Assembly (NCBI RefSeq): GCF_963378095.1
Contig: NZ_OY726397.1
Coordinates: forward strand, 3,472,001-3,536,000
Direction: 5' to 3'
Length of the DNA: 64,000 bases
Source: Mycolicibacterium sp. MU0053
GTDB lineage: Bacteria > Actinomycetota > Actinomycetes > Mycobacteriales > Mycobacteriaceae
Part shown: positions 18,966 through 30,344 of the stretch, piece by piece
Position numbering within the stretch: the first letter of the stretch is position 1
Layout: each line of letters starts with the position of its first letter
Translations under genes and position numbers: made by a program
Notes under the pieces: model-generated
The model's input: the letters and a program-made list of their open reading frames with translations, nothing else
Databases searched by the model: none
Told to the model about the DNA's origin: nothing

Positions 18966-20665
18966 GAGGGTGGGTCGGTAACGCGTTGAGGGGGTGCGGG
19001 GTGTCGAATGTGGGTAGCGATCGCATTTCACGTGATGTGGGTGATCCGGGTGCCCGCTCGGTGTGGAGGTCTCCGATGGGTCGGGTGCTGGCAATTGAGA
19101 CGCCCCATCGGATGGCTTGTTAGGCCGGTAGGGCGGTCAGTCCGGTAACTCCGATGTGGCCGTGCAGTTTTCGTAGGTTGTGGCAGGCGGCTAGCAGCAG
19201 CCATTCTCCGCGGGCTTGGTCGAGTCCTCGCAGCAGCAGATGTTTGGCGTTCTGCAGGGTGCTCATCTGGCCGAAGACCGGTTCGACGATCGCTTTGCGG
19301 CGGGCATAAACGGTCTGTCCGCGTTTGGTGGCCAGCTTGCGGGCCATCCGCTGTTTTGCGGTGGCCTCGGCGGGGATGCGTCCCCGCGGGGCGACCGGTG
19401 GCGGGTCATCACGGCGGGGGCGGCCGGGGGCGATGAAGAACTCGGTGCCATGTTCTTCGGTGAACCCGGCGGCGGCGTCGAGGTTGGCGGTGCTGGTGTA
19501 GCCGGCATCGGCGAGCATTTGGCTAGGAATCTGGCCGGTGTTGGTGACGGTTTGTTCGGTCATCGGCATCAGCGTGTTCACGTCGGCGGCGTTGGTGCCC
19601 ACTTCGGTGGCCACGATCACCTGATGATCACCGTCGACGACGGCCGCGGCGTTGTAGCACTGGTGGAATGCCCCGTCGCCGGTGAGCATGATCTTGGAAT
19701 CGGGGTCGGTGAAGTTGCGTTGCGCCTTCGGTTTCGGTGTCGCGGCCTGCGCAGCCGCGGCACCCTTGCCCGCGGCGGTGTCATCGTCGTCACCGCGGTC
19801 TTTGGCCCGCTGCTCAGCGCGTTCCCGTGCCGCTTGGGCGGCTTCGGCTTCCAGGGCGGCCTTGGCTTCCCGGATCTTGACCAGCCGGGTTTCGCGCCGC
19901 GCCAGCTCCGCCGGTAGTTCGTCACCGCGGCGATTTTTGCCGAACGCCTTGTCTTCGGCGGTGTCGATGCGCTGCGCCTCGGCCAGCAGTGCTGAGACCT
20001 CGCCGGCCAGGATCTTTTCCTTCTCGGTCATCCGGACGTAGCTCATGGCTTTGCGTTTGGAGGCATTGGCGCGCACCTTCGTGCCATCGAGTGCGACCTG
20101 GCCCAGGCTGACCATCCCGGCGGCCTGGCACAACGCCAACGCTTGGACGAACAGGTGTCCCAACGCCGAGAGGTGGCGTTTGCGGAACCGGGCGATCGCC
20201 CGATAGTCCGGGGCGCTGCCTGCAGCCAGCCACCGAAACGCGACCACATCGGTGCAGGCGGCTTCCAGCTTGCGCGAGGAACGAACCCCGGTGGTGTAGC
20301 CATACAGCAGGATCCGCACCATCAGCCGCGGGTCATACGGTGGCCCACCGCGGACCTCGGTATAGGCGGCGTGGATCCGGGACAGGTCCAAGTGCTCATC
20401 GACCAGATCGGCGATGAACCGGACCAGGTGCTCGGCCGGTAGCCAGTCATCCAGCGATGGCGGCAACAACAAGTCTTGATCCGGGTTGAACGGGCGAAAC
20501 GACTTATCCACCGGCGCCTTCGGCGCCACAGAATGCGAATCCACCCGCAGTTCGGGATCTACCTCGAACAAACCCTCGGCATCGAGATCATCAGGCACAC
20601 CCCATGATCCCCTACACCCGCCGCCAACCCAGACACCCCACCCGGCGTGTTACCGACCCACGCTC
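18966..20665 (-). mobile_element. IS1182-family insertion sequence, 1700 bp
   Basis: The element encloses one transposase gene. Its ends are imperfect inverted repeats: left GAGGGTGGGTCGGTAAC (18966-18982), right, read inward, GAGCGTGGGTCGGTAAC (20649-20665), with one mismatch in 17 and further similarity inside. Direct CTAG copies flank it. Size, transposase type and 4-bp palindromic target fit the IS1182 family. A hairpin with 9-bp arms (19072-19080/19104-19112) sits just after the transposase stop. The transposase frame is intact, so the copy may be active. Confidence 0.8.
19120..20598 (-). CDS. IS1182 family transposase
   Basis: 492 aa. The N-terminal DUF772-type domain (FRPFNPDQDLLLPPSLDDWLP, HAAYTEVRGGPPYDPRLMVRILLYGYTTGVRSSRKLE) is followed by a DDE catalytic domain: Asp in GQVALDGTKVRANASK, Asp in QMLADAGYTSTANLD and Glu in ARRKAIVEPVFGQMSTL. 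A charged Ala/Glu/Lys-rich insertion (about residues 230-285) separates the first two. Full length, no frameshift. It lies inside terminal inverted repeats 18966-18982 and 20649-20665. Confidence 0.92.
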   Translation of the reverse strand: MPDDLDAEGLFEVDPELRVDSHSVAPKAPVDKSFRPFNPDQDLLLPPSLDDWLPAEHLVRFIADLVDEHLDLSRIHAAYTEVRGGPPYDPRLMVRILLYGYTTGVRSSRKLEAACTDVVAFRWLAAGSAPDYRAIARFRKRHLSALGHLFVQALALCQAAGMVSLGQVALDGTKVRANASKRKAMSYVRMTEKEKILAGEVSALLAEAQRIDTAEDKAFGKNRRGDELPAELARRETRLVKIREAKAALEAEAAQAARERAEQRAKDRGDDDDTAAGKGAAAAQAATPKPKAQRNFTDPDSKIMLTGDGAFHQCYNAAAVVDGDHQVIVATEVGTNAADVNTLMPMTEQTVTNTGQIPSQMLADAGYTSTANLDAAAGFTEEHGTEFFIAPGRPRRDDPPPVAPRGRIPAEATAKQRMARKLATKRGQTVYARRKAIVEPVFGQMSTLQNAKHLLLRGLDQARGEWLLLAACHNLRKLHGHIGVTGLTALPA

Positions 20666-20669
20666 CTAG
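20666..20669. repeat. Target-site duplication CTAG (right)
   Basis: Matches the left copy at 18962-18965. The first three bases, read on the minus strand, are the gatB stop codon TAG. Confidence 0.7.
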
Positions 20670-22174
20670 GCCTTTTCGACCGCGGCCATCACCAGTTCGC
20701 GCACCCGGGCCGCGTCGGCCTGGCCCTTGGTGGCCTTCATCACCGCGCCGACGATGGCGCCGGCCGCTTGCACCTTGCCGCCGCGGATCTTCGCCACGAC
20801 ATCGGGGTTGGCGGCCAGGGCCTCGTCGACCGCGGCCTGGATCAGTCCGTCGTCGCGGACCAGCGCGAGCCCGCGGGCCGCCATCACGGCCTCGGGTTCG
20901 CCCTCGCCGGCGAGCACGCCCTCGATGACCTGCCGGGCCAGCTTGTTGGACAGCTTGCCCTCCTCGACCAGCTTGACCACCGCCGCCACCTGGGTCGGGC
21001 TGATCGGCAGCGCATCGAGTTCCACTCCGCTCTCGTTGGCCTTCTGCACCAGGAAGTTGCCCCACCAGGCGCGAGCGGCCTCGCTGGGCGCACCCGCGGC
21101 GACGGTCGCGGTCACCAAGTCCACGGCGCCGGCATTGACCAGATCGCGCATCACCTCGTCCGAGATGCCCCAGTCGTCCTGAATTCGCTTGCGCGACAAC
21201 CACGGCAGCTCGGGAATGGTGACCCGGAGCCGCTCCACGAGTTCGTCGCTGGGTGCGACGGGTTCGAGGTCCGGCTCGGGGAAATAGCGGTAGTCCTCGG
21301 CGGTCTCCTTGGTGCGGCCGGGGCTGGTGTAGCCGTCTTCATGGAAGTGCCGGGTTTCCTGGGTGACGGCACCGCCGGCGTCGAGCACCGCGGCCTGTCG
21401 GCGCATTTCGTAGCGCACCGCGACCTCGACACTCTTGAGCGAGTTGACATTCTTGGTCTCGGTGCGGGTGCCGAATTCCTTGGCGCCCTTGGGCTTCAGT
21501 GAGATGTTGGCATCGCAGCGCATCGAGCCCTGATCCATCCGGACATCGGAGACGTTCAGCGCGCGCAGCAGGTCGCGCAGTGCGGTCACATAGGCGCGGG
21601 CGATCTCGGGAGCACGCTCGCCGGTCCCCTCGATCGGCTTGGTGACGATCTCGATCAGCGGCACGCCGGCGCGGTTGAAGTCCGCCAGCGAGGTGGTCGC
21701 CCCGGCGATGCGGCCGGTGTCGCTGCCCAGGTGCGTCAGCTTGCCGGTGTCCTCTTCCATGTGGGCGCGTTCGATCTCGATCCGCCAGGTGGTGCCGTCG
21801 TCCAGCGGCACTTCGAGGTAGCCGTTGACCGCGATCGGCTCGTCGTACTGGGAGATCTGATAGTTCTTGGGCTGATCGGGATAGAAGTAGTTCTTCCGGG
21901 CGAACCGACCCCAGGGCGCGATCTGACAGTTCAGTGCCAGTCCGATGCGGATCGCCGACTCGACCGCGGCCTGGTTGAGCACCGGCAACGAACCCGGCAG
22001 ACCCAGGCACACGGGACACACCAGCGTGTTGGGCTCGGCGCCGAACATGTTGGCGCAGCCGCAGAACATCTTGGTCGCCGTCGAGAGCTCGACGTGCACT
22101 TCCATGCCCATCACGGGGTCGTAGCGCGCAACCACATCGTCATAGTCGATGAGTTCGGCGATCGCAGCAGTCAT
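20666..22174 (-). CDS. gatB: Asp-tRNA(Asn)/Glu-tRNA(Gln) amidotransferase subunit B
   Basis: 502 aa. Kinase-like catalytic domain with [18 protein letters not shown] (zinc cysteines), [36 protein letters not shown] and [14 protein letters not shown], then the tail/YqeY tRNA-binding domain. It phosphorylates the Glu side chain on mis-acylated tRNA-Gln, and GatA supplies ammonia. The order on this strand is gatC-gatA-pfkA-gatB, so pfkA interrupts the gat genes. Its stop codon is in the right target duplication of the IS. Confidence 0.96.
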   Translation of the reverse strand: MTAAIAELIDYDDVVARYDPVMGMEVHVELSTATKMFCGCANMFGAEPNTLVCPVCLGLPGSLPVLNQAAVESAIRIGLALNCQIAPWGRFARKNYFYPDQPKNYQISQYDEPIAVNGYLEVPLDDGTTWRIEIERAHMEEDTGKLTHLGSDTGRIAGATTSLADFNRAGVPLIEIVTKPIEGTGERAPEIARAYVTALRDLLRALNVSDVRMDQGSMRCDANISLKPKGAKEFGTRTETKNVNSLKSVEVAVRYEMRRQAAVLDAGGAVTQETRHFHEDGYTSPGRTKETAEDYRYFPEPDLEPVAPSDELVERLRVTIPELPWLSRKRIQDDWGISDEVMRDLVNAGAVDLVTATVAAGAPSEAARAWWGNFLVQKANESGVELDALPISPTQVAAVVKLVEEGKLSNKLARQVIEGVLAGEGEPEAVMAARGLALVRDDGLIQAAVDEALAANPDVVAKIRGGKVQAAGAIVGAVMKATKGQADAARVRELVMAAVEKA

Positions 22175-22181
22175 GCCCGCG

Positions 22182-22187
22182 ATCTTA
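22182..22187 (-). promoter_or_regulatory. -10 box of leaderless gatB transcript
   Basis: TAAGAT, 7 nt before the gatB ATG, in the short pfkA-gatB spacer. It would allow gatB expression independent of pfkA. Confidence 0.45.
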
Positions 22188-22195
22188 GTTGTCGG

Positions 22196-23227
22196 CTACC
22201 CGAAGAAAGCCGCCGCGTCGTCGTAGCGGCTCTGCGGAACCAGCTTCAACTGCGCCGTGGCCTCGGCCAACGGGACCCGACCGATGTCCTCCCCGCGCAG
22301 CGACACCATCATCCCGTACTCGCCGGCGTGCGCGGCATCGGCGGCGTTGACGCCGAACCGGGTGGCCAGCACGCGGTCATAGGCGGTGGGCTTGCCGCCG
22401 CGCTGCACGTGGCCGAGCACCGTCACCCGGACGTCCTTCTTGATGCGCTTCTCGACCTCGAGGCCCAGCTGCTGGGCGACCCCGGTGAACCGCTCGTGAC
22501 CGAACTCGTCGACGCCGCCCTGGCGCAGCTGCATCGAGCCTTCGGCCGGCTTCGCGCCCTCGGCGACTACGCAGATGAAGTGCGAGTCCCCGCGCACGAA
22601 GCGGGCCTTGATCAGCCGGCAGACCTCTTCGACATCGAAGGGCTGCTCGGGGATCAGCGTCATGTGCGCGCCGGAGGCCAGCCCGGCGTTCAGCGCGATC
22701 CAGCCGGCGTGCCGTCCCATCACCTCCACCAGCATCACGCGCTGATGCGACTCGGCGGTGCTGTGCAGCCGGTCGATCGCCTCGGTCGCGATCATCAGCG
22801 CGGTGTCATGCCCGAATGTCACGTCGGTGCAGTCGATGTCGTTGTCGATGGTCTTGGGCACACCGACGACCGGCACCCCCTCCTCGGAGAGCCAACTGGC
22901 CGCGGTCAGCGTGCCCTCGCCACCGATCGGGATCAGCACATCGATGCCGTTGTCGTCGAGGGTCTGTTTGATCTGGTCCAGGCCCGCGCGCAGCTTGTCC
23001 GGGTTGACCCGGGCGGTGCCGAGCATGGTGCCGCCCTTGGCCAGCAACCGGTCGTTACGGTCGTCGTTGACCAGTTGGACCCGGCGGTCCTCCAACAGGC
23101 CGCGCCACCCGTCCTGGAATCCGACCACGGTCGAGCCGTACCGGGCATCGCAGGTCCGCACCACCGCCCGGATGACCGCGTTGAGCCCTGGACAGTCGCC
23201 GCCTCCGGTGAGTACTCCGATCCGCAT
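22196..23227 (-). CDS. pfkA: 6-phosphofructokinase
   Basis: 343 aa, PFK group III-like. It converts fructose 6-phosphate to fructose 1,6-bisphosphate. Seen are [33 protein letters not shown], the catalytic loop [36 protein letters not shown] and [22 protein letters not shown]. The GGEGT glycine suggests ATP use, whereas the lysine of PKTIDND is common in PPi-dependent enzymes; this mixture is known in actinobacterial PfkA. It sits between gatA and gatB. Confidence 0.93.
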   Translation of the reverse strand: MRIGVLTGGGDCPGLNAVIRAVVRTCDARYGSTVVGFQDGWRGLLEDRRVQLVNDDRNDRLLAKGGTMLGTARVNPDKLRAGLDQIKQTLDDNGIDVLIPIGGEGTLTAASWLSEEGVPVVGVPKTIDNDIDCTDVTFGHDTALMIATEAIDRLHSTAESHQRVMLVEVMGRHAGWIALNAGLASGAHMTLIPEQPFDVEEVCRLIKARFVRGDSHFICVVAEGAKPAEGSMQLRQGGVDEFGHERFTGVAQQLGLEVEKRIKKDVRVTVLGHVQRGGKPTAYDRVLATRFGVNAADAAHAGEYGMMVSLRGEDIGRVPLAEATAQLKLVPQSRYDDAAAFFG

Positions 23228-23245
23228 AGGCTCTATCTAACCGGT

Positions 23246-24736
23246 TCAGAGCGCCGTTGGCAGCGGCCCTCGGGCGGCTTCGAAAGCCGCCCCCACCCGA
23301 TAGAGCCGATCATCGGCCAGCGCCGGCGCCATGATCTGCAGTCCCACCGGCAGGTTGTCGTCCGGCGACAGGCCCGAGGGCACCGACATGCCGCAGTGCC
23401 CCGCGAGGTTCAGCGGCAGGGTGCACAGGTCGAACAGGTACATCGCCAGCGGGTCGTCGACCTTCTCCCCGAGCCGGAATGCGGTGGTCGGCGTGGCCGG
23501 CGACACCAACACGTCGACGGACTTGTAGGCCTCGTCGAGGTCGCGCGCGATCAGGGTGCGGACCTTCTGGGCCTGGTTGTAATAGGCGTCGTAGTAGCCG
23601 GCGGACAGGGCATAGGTGCCGATCATGATGCGGCGCTTTACTTCCGGTCCGAAGCCGGCCGCCCGCGTCAACGCCATGACGTCCTCGGCGCTGCGCGTGC
23701 CGTCGTCCCCGACCCGCAGCCCGTAGCGCATGGCGTCGAAGCGCGCCAGGTTGCTCGACACCTCCGACGGCAGGATCAGGTAGTAGGCGGCCATCGAATA
23801 GTCGATGTGCGGACAGTCCACCTCGGTGATCTCGGCGCCGAGCGCGCGCAGCTGCTCCACCGCTGCGTTGAACGACGCCAGCACGCCGGGCTGGTATCCC
23901 TCGCCGCTGTGCAGCTGAGCCACCACGCCGACCTTGATCCCCGTGAGGTCACCGGTCGCGCCGGCCCTGGCCGCGGCCACCACGTCGGGAACCGCGGCGC
24001 TCACCGAGGTCGAATCGCGGGGGTCGTGACCGGCGATCACCGCGTGCAGCAGCGCGGTGTCGAGCACCGTGCGGGCACACGGGCCGCCCTGGTCCAACGA
24101 CGACGCGCACGCGATCAGGCCGTATCGACTCACGGTGCCGTAGGTGGGCTTGACGCCGACCGTCGCGGTCAGTGCCGCGGGCTGGCGGATGGAGCCGCCG
24201 GTATCCGAACCGATCGCGAGCGGCGCCTGAAATGCCGCCAGGGCCGCGGCGCTGCCGCCGCCGGATCCGCCCGGCACCCGGTCGGTGTCCCACGGGTTCC
24301 GGGTCGGCCCGTACGCCGAGTTCTCCGTGGAGGATCCCATGGCGAACTCGTCCATGTTGGTCTTGCCCAGGATCGGAATCCCGGCGGCGCGCAGCCGGGC
24401 GGTGACCGTCGCGTCGTACGGCGAGGTCCACCCTTCCAGGATCTTCGACCCGCAGGTGGTCGGCATGTCGGTGGTGGTGAAGACATCCTTGAGGGCCAAC
24501 GGGACCCCGGCCAGCGGCGAGGGCAGCGATTCGCCGGCGCCGACCTGCTGGTCCACGGCGGCGGCGGTGGCCAGGGCCTGGTCGCCCGCGACGTGCAGGA
24601 AGGCGTTGTAGTCGCCGTCGGTGCTCTCGATCTGCTCCAGGCAGGCCGCGGTGACCTCCGTCGAGGACACCTCCTTGGCCACGATCTTGGCCGCGAGCTC
24701 GGCGGCCGAGAGTCGAATCAGGTCGGCGTTGCTCAC
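23246..24736 (-). CDS. gatA: Asp-tRNA(Asn)/Glu-tRNA(Gln) amidotransferase subunit A
   Basis: 496 aa amidase-signature enzyme. The Ser-cisSer-Lys triad is visible: Lys in [10 protein letters not shown], cis-Ser in [15 protein letters not shown] and nucleophile Ser in [16 protein letters not shown]. It hydrolyses Gln and channels ammonia to GatB. Its ATG overlaps the gatC stop by 4 nt (ATGA), so the two subunits are translationally coupled. Confidence 0.96.
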   Translation of the reverse strand: MSNADLIRLSAAELAAKIVAKEVSSTEVTAACLEQIESTDGDYNAFLHVAGDQALATAAAVDQQVGAGESLPSPLAGVPLALKDVFTTTDMPTTCGSKILEGWTSPYDATVTARLRAAGIPILGKTNMDEFAMGSSTENSAYGPTRNPWDTDRVPGGSGGGSAAALAAFQAPLAIGSDTGGSIRQPAALTATVGVKPTYGTVSRYGLIACASSLDQGGPCARTVLDTALLHAVIAGHDPRDSTSVSAAVPDVVAAARAGATGDLTGIKVGVVAQLHSGEGYQPGVLASFNAAVEQLRALGAEITEVDCPHIDYSMAAYYLILPSEVSSNLARFDAMRYGLRVGDDGTRSAEDVMALTRAAGFGPEVKRRIMIGTYALSAGYYDAYYNQAQKVRTLIARDLDEAYKSVDVLVSPATPTTAFRLGEKVDDPLAMYLFDLCTLPLNLAGHCGMSVPSGLSPDDNLPVGLQIMAPALADDRLYRVGAAFEAARGPLPTAL

Positions 24737-25050
24737 TGGCTCTCCCCCAGGATCTGCGGGACCTCGAACCGGCCGTCGGCGGCGCGCGGCGCCTCGGCCA
24801 GCGCCTGCTCCTGGGTCAGGCTGGGCACGATGGTGTCCGGGCGGGTGACGTTGACCACCCGCAGCGGGTTGTCGGTGGCCTCGACATCGGTGACGTCGAC
24901 GGCCTGAATGCGGCTGACGTGATCGAGAATCGCGCCGAGCTGGCCGGAAAAACCTTCCAGTTCGTCGTCGGTCAGCGCCAATCGCGCCAGCCGCGCCAAG
25001 TGGGCGACATCCTCTGTGGAGACCCGGGGGCCTGGGGAGCTCTGCGACAC
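24733..25050 (-). CDS. gatC: Asp-tRNA(Asn)/Glu-tRNA(Gln) amidotransferase subunit C
   Basis: 105 aa from GTG 25050. Small helical scaffold wrapping GatA/GatB; family residues are [57 protein letters not shown] and [13 protein letters not shown] 25050 is preferred because a TAGGCT -10 box (25059-25064) ends 8 nt upstream; the in-frame TTG at 25059 would overlap that box. Divergent from the ACT-domain gene. Confidence 0.92.
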   Translation of the reverse strand: MSQSSPGPRVSTEDVAHLARLARLALTDDELEGFSGQLGAILDHVSRIQAVDVTDVEATDNPLRVVNVTRPDTIVPSLTQEQALAEAPRAADGRFEVPQILGESQ

Positions 25051-25133
25051 GAGGGCCAAGCCTAGTCGGTGCGGGCTCGGCGCCGCCGAGCAGGCAATTC
25101 CGAGGTGCCCGCCCGGCGGCGCTGTGAAAAGGT

Positions 25134-25799
25134 GTGCGCGTGCCTTCCTATCTACTGCGGGTCCGATTGGATGACAAGCCGGGCAGCCTGGGCTCGCTGG
25201 CCGTCGCGTTGGGATCCGTCGGCGCGGACATCCTGTCCCTCGACGTCGTCGAGCGGGCGTCCGGCTACGCGATCGACGACCTTGTGGTGGACCTGCCGGC
25301 CGGGGCCATGCCCGACACGCTGATCACCGCCGCCGAGGCGCTCAACGGCATCCGGGTGGAGTCGATCCGGCCCCATACCGGGTTGTTGGAGGCCCACCGC
25401 GAGCTCGAACTCATCGACCGGGTCGCGGCGGCCACCTCGCGGGCCGCCCGACTGCAGGAGCTGGTCGACCAGGCGCCGCGGGTGCTGCGGGTCGGCTGGT
25501 GCACCGTCGTGCAGCTCGGCGACGCGGGACTGCAGCGGATCGCGGGCAGCCCGGGCGCACCGGAGACCCAGGCCGAGGCGGCGCCGTGGCTGCCGCTCGC
25601 GAGCGCCCGGGCCCTCGACGGCGCGGCCGATTGGGTGCCGCAGGTGTGGCGCGACATGGACACCACGGTGGCCGCCGCTCCGCTGGGCGACCCGCATGTC
25701 GCGGTGCTGCTCGGCCGGCCCGGCGGGCCGGACTTCCGGCCGTCCGAAGTCGCCCGCCTGGGCTATCTGGCCGGCATTGTCGCCACGATCCTGGGCTGA
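25134..25799 (+). CDS. ACT domain-containing protein
   Basis: 221 aa from GTG 25134. An N-terminal ACT domain ([35 protein letters not shown]) is followed by [33 protein letters not shown] and a C-terminal GAF-like region ending [27 protein letters not shown]. It is likely an amino-acid-binding regulatory protein, but no ligand or partner is known. Equivalent of Rv3013 by position (from memory). Convergent with ligA. Confidence 0.82.
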   Translation: MRVPSYLLRVRLDDKPGSLGSLAVALGSVGADILSLDVVERASGYAIDDLVVDLPAGAMPDTLITAAEALNGIRVESIRPHTGLLEAHRELELIDRVAAATSRAARLQELVDQAPRVLRVGWCTVVQLGDAGLQRIAGSPGAPETQAEAAPWLPLASARALDGAADWVPQVWRDMDTTVAAAPLGDPHVAVLLGRPGGPDFRPSEVARLGYLAGIVATILG

Positions 25800-25818
25800 A
25801 TCAGACTGCCCGGCAGCG

Positions 25819-27991
<2,173 letters not shown>

Positions 27992-27998
27992 TCGGAGC

Positions 27999-28400
27999 GT
28001 GCCTCATCCGATCATGTTCGACGACGACGATCCGGGCCTGGCCGAGTTGCGACGCATCGCGCTGGATTTCCCCGGCGCGGCCGAGAAGGTGTCGTTCGGT
28101 CGCCCGGTCTTCCACGCACCGAAGATGTTCGCGATGTACGGCGGAACCTGCAAGACCACCGGCGAGACGGTCGCGTTCCCGCACTCGGTGCTGGTCAAGG
28201 TCGACGAGGCCGAGCGGCCCGCCCTCGAGCAGGACGGCCGCTTCTTCTCGCCGATGTATTTCGGGCCTTTCGGCTGGCTCGGGCTCGATCTGACCGCCGC
28301 CGAGGCGGATTGGGAGGAGATCACCGAACTGGTGGATGCGTCCTTCCGGCTCGCGGCGGCCAAGAAGCTGATCAGGGAACTGGACGCGCGCCGACGCTAG
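27999..28400 (+). CDS. MmcQ/YjbR family protein
   Basis: 133 aa from GTG 27999, whose position 7 nt behind TATGCT favours it over the in-frame ATG at 27987. Family motifs: LRRIALDFPGAAEKVSFGRPVFHAPKMFAMYGG, LVKVDEAERPALEQDGRFFSPMYFGPFGWLGLDL, and a helical C-terminus (LVDASFRLAAAKKLIRELDA). CyaY-like fold, often called DNA-binding, real role unknown. Its TAG stop shares CTAG with the convergent arsR stop. Confidence 0.8.
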   Translation: MPHPIMFDDDDPGLAELRRIALDFPGAAEKVSFGRPVFHAPKMFAMYGGTCKTTGETVAFPHSVLVKVDEAERPALEQDGRFFSPMYFGPFGWLGLDLTAAEADWEEITELVDASFRLAAAKKLIRELDARRR

Positions 28401-28735
28401 TCGGGGTCGTTCTCGACGAACTCGCGCAGCCGGCCGATGCGTTGATCCCAACGCCGCGACAGCGCGTCGAGATACTCGCCGGCCTCGGTCAACGATTCCG
28501 GCCGCATGGTCCAAACGCGTTCCCGGCCCCGTTTTTCGCTGCGTACCAGGCCGACCGATTCCAGCACCGCGAGGTGTTTGGCGGCCGCCTGCCGGGTCGC
28601 CGGGATGGCCTGGGTCAGCGCGGAGGTCGAGCAGGGTCCGGCATCGCACAACCGGCTGATGATGCGCAACCGGTTGGCGTCGCCGAGGGCATCGAAGACC
28701 GGTGCGGTCGCCGCGTCCGGGACGGCTAGGCCCAT
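28397..28735 (-). CDS. ArsR/SmtB family winged-helix regulator
   Basis: 112 aa. Winged helix-turn-helix: VFDALGDANRLRIISRLCDAGPCSTSALTQAIPATRQAAAKHLAVLESVGLVRSEKRGRERVW. The classical metal-binding cysteine pattern of SmtB/ArsR is absent; this subtype usually accompanies SRPBCC/AHSA1 proteins. It is downstream of, and overlaps by 10 nt, the SRPBCC gene on the same strand, so the two form one unit. Convergent with the YjbR gene. Confidence 0.88.
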   Translation of the reverse strand: MGLAVPDAATAPVFDALGDANRLRIISRLCDAGPCSTSALTQAIPATRQAAAKHLAVLESVGLVRSEKRGRERVWTMRPESLTEAGEYLDALSRRWDQRIGRLREFVENDPD

Positions 28736-29208
28736 TGGGCTGCCGTGACGTAACGACCGATCAGCTTCAGTTGCTCGGCCCAGCCCTGGGAGTTGTCTGC
28801 GAACGCGGCGCCGCGATGCTCGGCCGGCACCGCGTCGAAGCCCGATTCGACGATCTCGAGCAACACCTCGCCGTCGGTCTCGGTCAGGGTGAACTCCACC
28901 AGGGTGGTCAGATCAGCGAACTCCGCGCCCGCCACCGGGTTCCAGCGGAAGGCAAACCGCCGCGGCGGATCCACCGTGACGATATGCAGCGGAAAGCTGT
29001 GCACCTCATGCTCGCGCTGCGCGGCGGCGATGTCCTCGTCGACGGCGGTGCCGGTCATCTGGCAGGAGACGGTGGTGCCGGCGACGAATGGGCCGTCGAC
29101 CCGCATGCCGAACCAGGTGCCGAATTCGCGTGCATCGCTGATGGCGCGCCAGACCCGGTCCAGCGACGCATGCAACACGGCGCTCTTCTCGATGCGATCG
29201 GTAGACAT
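28726..29208 (-). CDS. SRPBCC (AHSA1-like) domain protein
   Basis: 160 aa. START/Bet v1-like fold recognised by IEKSAVLHASLDRVWRAISDAREFGTWFGM, PLHIVTVDPPRRFAFRWNP and VEFTLTETDGEVLLEIVESGFDAVP. The start at 29208 has GGAGG nine nt upstream; the frame extends a further 18 codons without support. It forms a unit with the downstream ArsR regulator. Probable small hydrophobic-ligand binding; ligand unknown. Confidence 0.85.
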   Translation of the reverse strand: MSTDRIEKSAVLHASLDRVWRAISDAREFGTWFGMRVDGPFVAGTTVSCQMTGTAVDEDIAAAQREHEVHSFPLHIVTVDPPRRFAFRWNPVAGAEFADLTTLVEFTLTETDGEVLLEIVESGFDAVPAEHRGAAFADNSQGWAEQLKLIGRYVTAAQWA

Positions 29209-29297
29209 AATATGCAACCTCCAGGTTTCCTTTTGGGAAAGGTTAACCCCACATCCCCGCATTGCGCAACCCCGTGGTTGCTCTTATCCGGCGCTCG

Positions 29298-30308
29298 TCA
29301 GATCGATTCGGGGTCGGCGGCGAGGCCGTCGACCACCTGCTGACACAACTCCACCGTGCGGCGCGCCCACGCCGGACTCGCGCCGGCCAGGCCGCAGGCC
29401 GGTGTCACCCCGACCCGTTCGGCCAGTACGCCCCGGGGAAAGCCCAGCCGGTCGACGACCGCCGCCACCGTGGCCGCCACCTGCTCAACCGAGGGCCACC
29501 CGTCCGGATCGACCGCCGGCACCGCGCCGAACAGCACCGTCCGACCAGACTCGAGGAACTCGCCGAGGTGATCGAGATCGGCGCGCTGCAACGCCGAGGC
29601 ATCCACCGATACGGCGTGGATACCACTGCGGCTCAACACCTTCCACGGGATGTCGGCAGCACAGCAATGCACCGCCACCTCGGTGCCGACCCGGTCGACA
29701 CAGCCGTCGAGCAGTTCGACGGCCAGCGCCTCGTCCACCGGGTGCACCGGGTTCAGGCTCGTCACCCCGGTCAGGCGACCGGCCAGCGCGGCCGGCAGCA
29801 CGGGCTCGTCGAACTGCACCACCACGTCGGTCTCGAGTCGGCGGGCCACCGTCGCCCGGTGCGCGGCCACCCCCTCGGCCAGTGAGACCGCCAGATCGCG
29901 CACGGCTCCGGTATCCGTGATGGCCCGATGGCCGTTGCCCAGTTCGAGTTCGGCGGCCAGGGTGATCGGCCCCGGCGCCTGTAGCTTCACCACGCGTCCG
30001 GAACCGCGCAGCCCGGCGATCTCCCACGCCTCCTCCAGTGCATCGAGGTCCTCGTCGAGCAGACTCGTCGCCCGCCGAGCCACCGAGCCACGCCGGGCGG
30101 CAATGCGATACCCGCGCGGAACGGTGTCGATCGCGATGTCGATCAGCAGCGCCCCGGCCCGGCCGATCAGATCGGCACCGATCCCCCGGGCGGGCAGCTC
30201 GACCAGGTGCGTCATCGAATGCAGTTCTCCGACAACGACTTCGGCTGCTTGCCGCGGTGCGGTCCCGGGCCAGGACCCGATACCGGTTGCGGTGGCGAAA
30301 ATACTCAC
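29298..30308 (-). CDS. Cobalamin-independent methionine synthase-like protein (MetE C-terminal type)
   Basis: 336 aa from GTG 30308. It is much shorter than MetE (about 750 aa) and corresponds to the zinc-containing C-terminal barrel: ATGIGSWPG, KLQAPGPITLAAEL, VVVQFDEPVLPAALAG, the HCC pair in VAVHCCAADIPW and the Cys in VTPACGLAGASP, placed like the MetE zinc ligands. It may be a core-MetE-type methyltransferase. Equivalent of Rv3015c (from memory). Transcribed divergently from the lpqA-like gene. Confidence 0.8.
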   Translation of the reverse strand: MSIFATATGIGSWPGTAPRQAAEVVVGELHSMTHLVELPARGIGADLIGRAGALLIDIAIDTVPRGYRIAARRGSVARRATSLLDEDLDALEEAWEIAGLRGSGRVVKLQAPGPITLAAELELGNGHRAITDTGAVRDLAVSLAEGVAAHRATVARRLETDVVVQFDEPVLPAALAGRLTGVTSLNPVHPVDEALAVELLDGCVDRVGTEVAVHCCAADIPWKVLSRSGIHAVSVDASALQRADLDHLGEFLESGRTVLFGAVPAVDPDGWPSVEQVAATVAAVVDRLGFPRGVLAERVGVTPACGLAGASPAWARRTVELCQQVVDGLAADPESI

Positions 30309-30314
30309 CGCTCA

Positions 30315-30337
30315 ACCGTATGGGATGGGGCTACAGT
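30315..30337. promoter_or_regulatory. Back-to-back leaderless promoters (metE-like / lpqA-like)
   Basis: Minus strand TACGGT (30315-30320) ends 6 nt before GTG 30308; plus strand TACAGT (30332-30337) ends 7 nt before GTG 30345. Only 36 bp separate the two start codons, so the -35 regions must overlap the opposite transcription unit. Confidence 0.55.
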
Positions 30338-30344
30338 TCGACGG

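Noticed and set aside
21731..24907. 1058-codon plus-strand open frame
   Set aside because: It lies antisense to gatB, pfkA and gatA; long antisense frames are expected at this GC content, and its protein is low-complexity Arg/Gly/His-rich.
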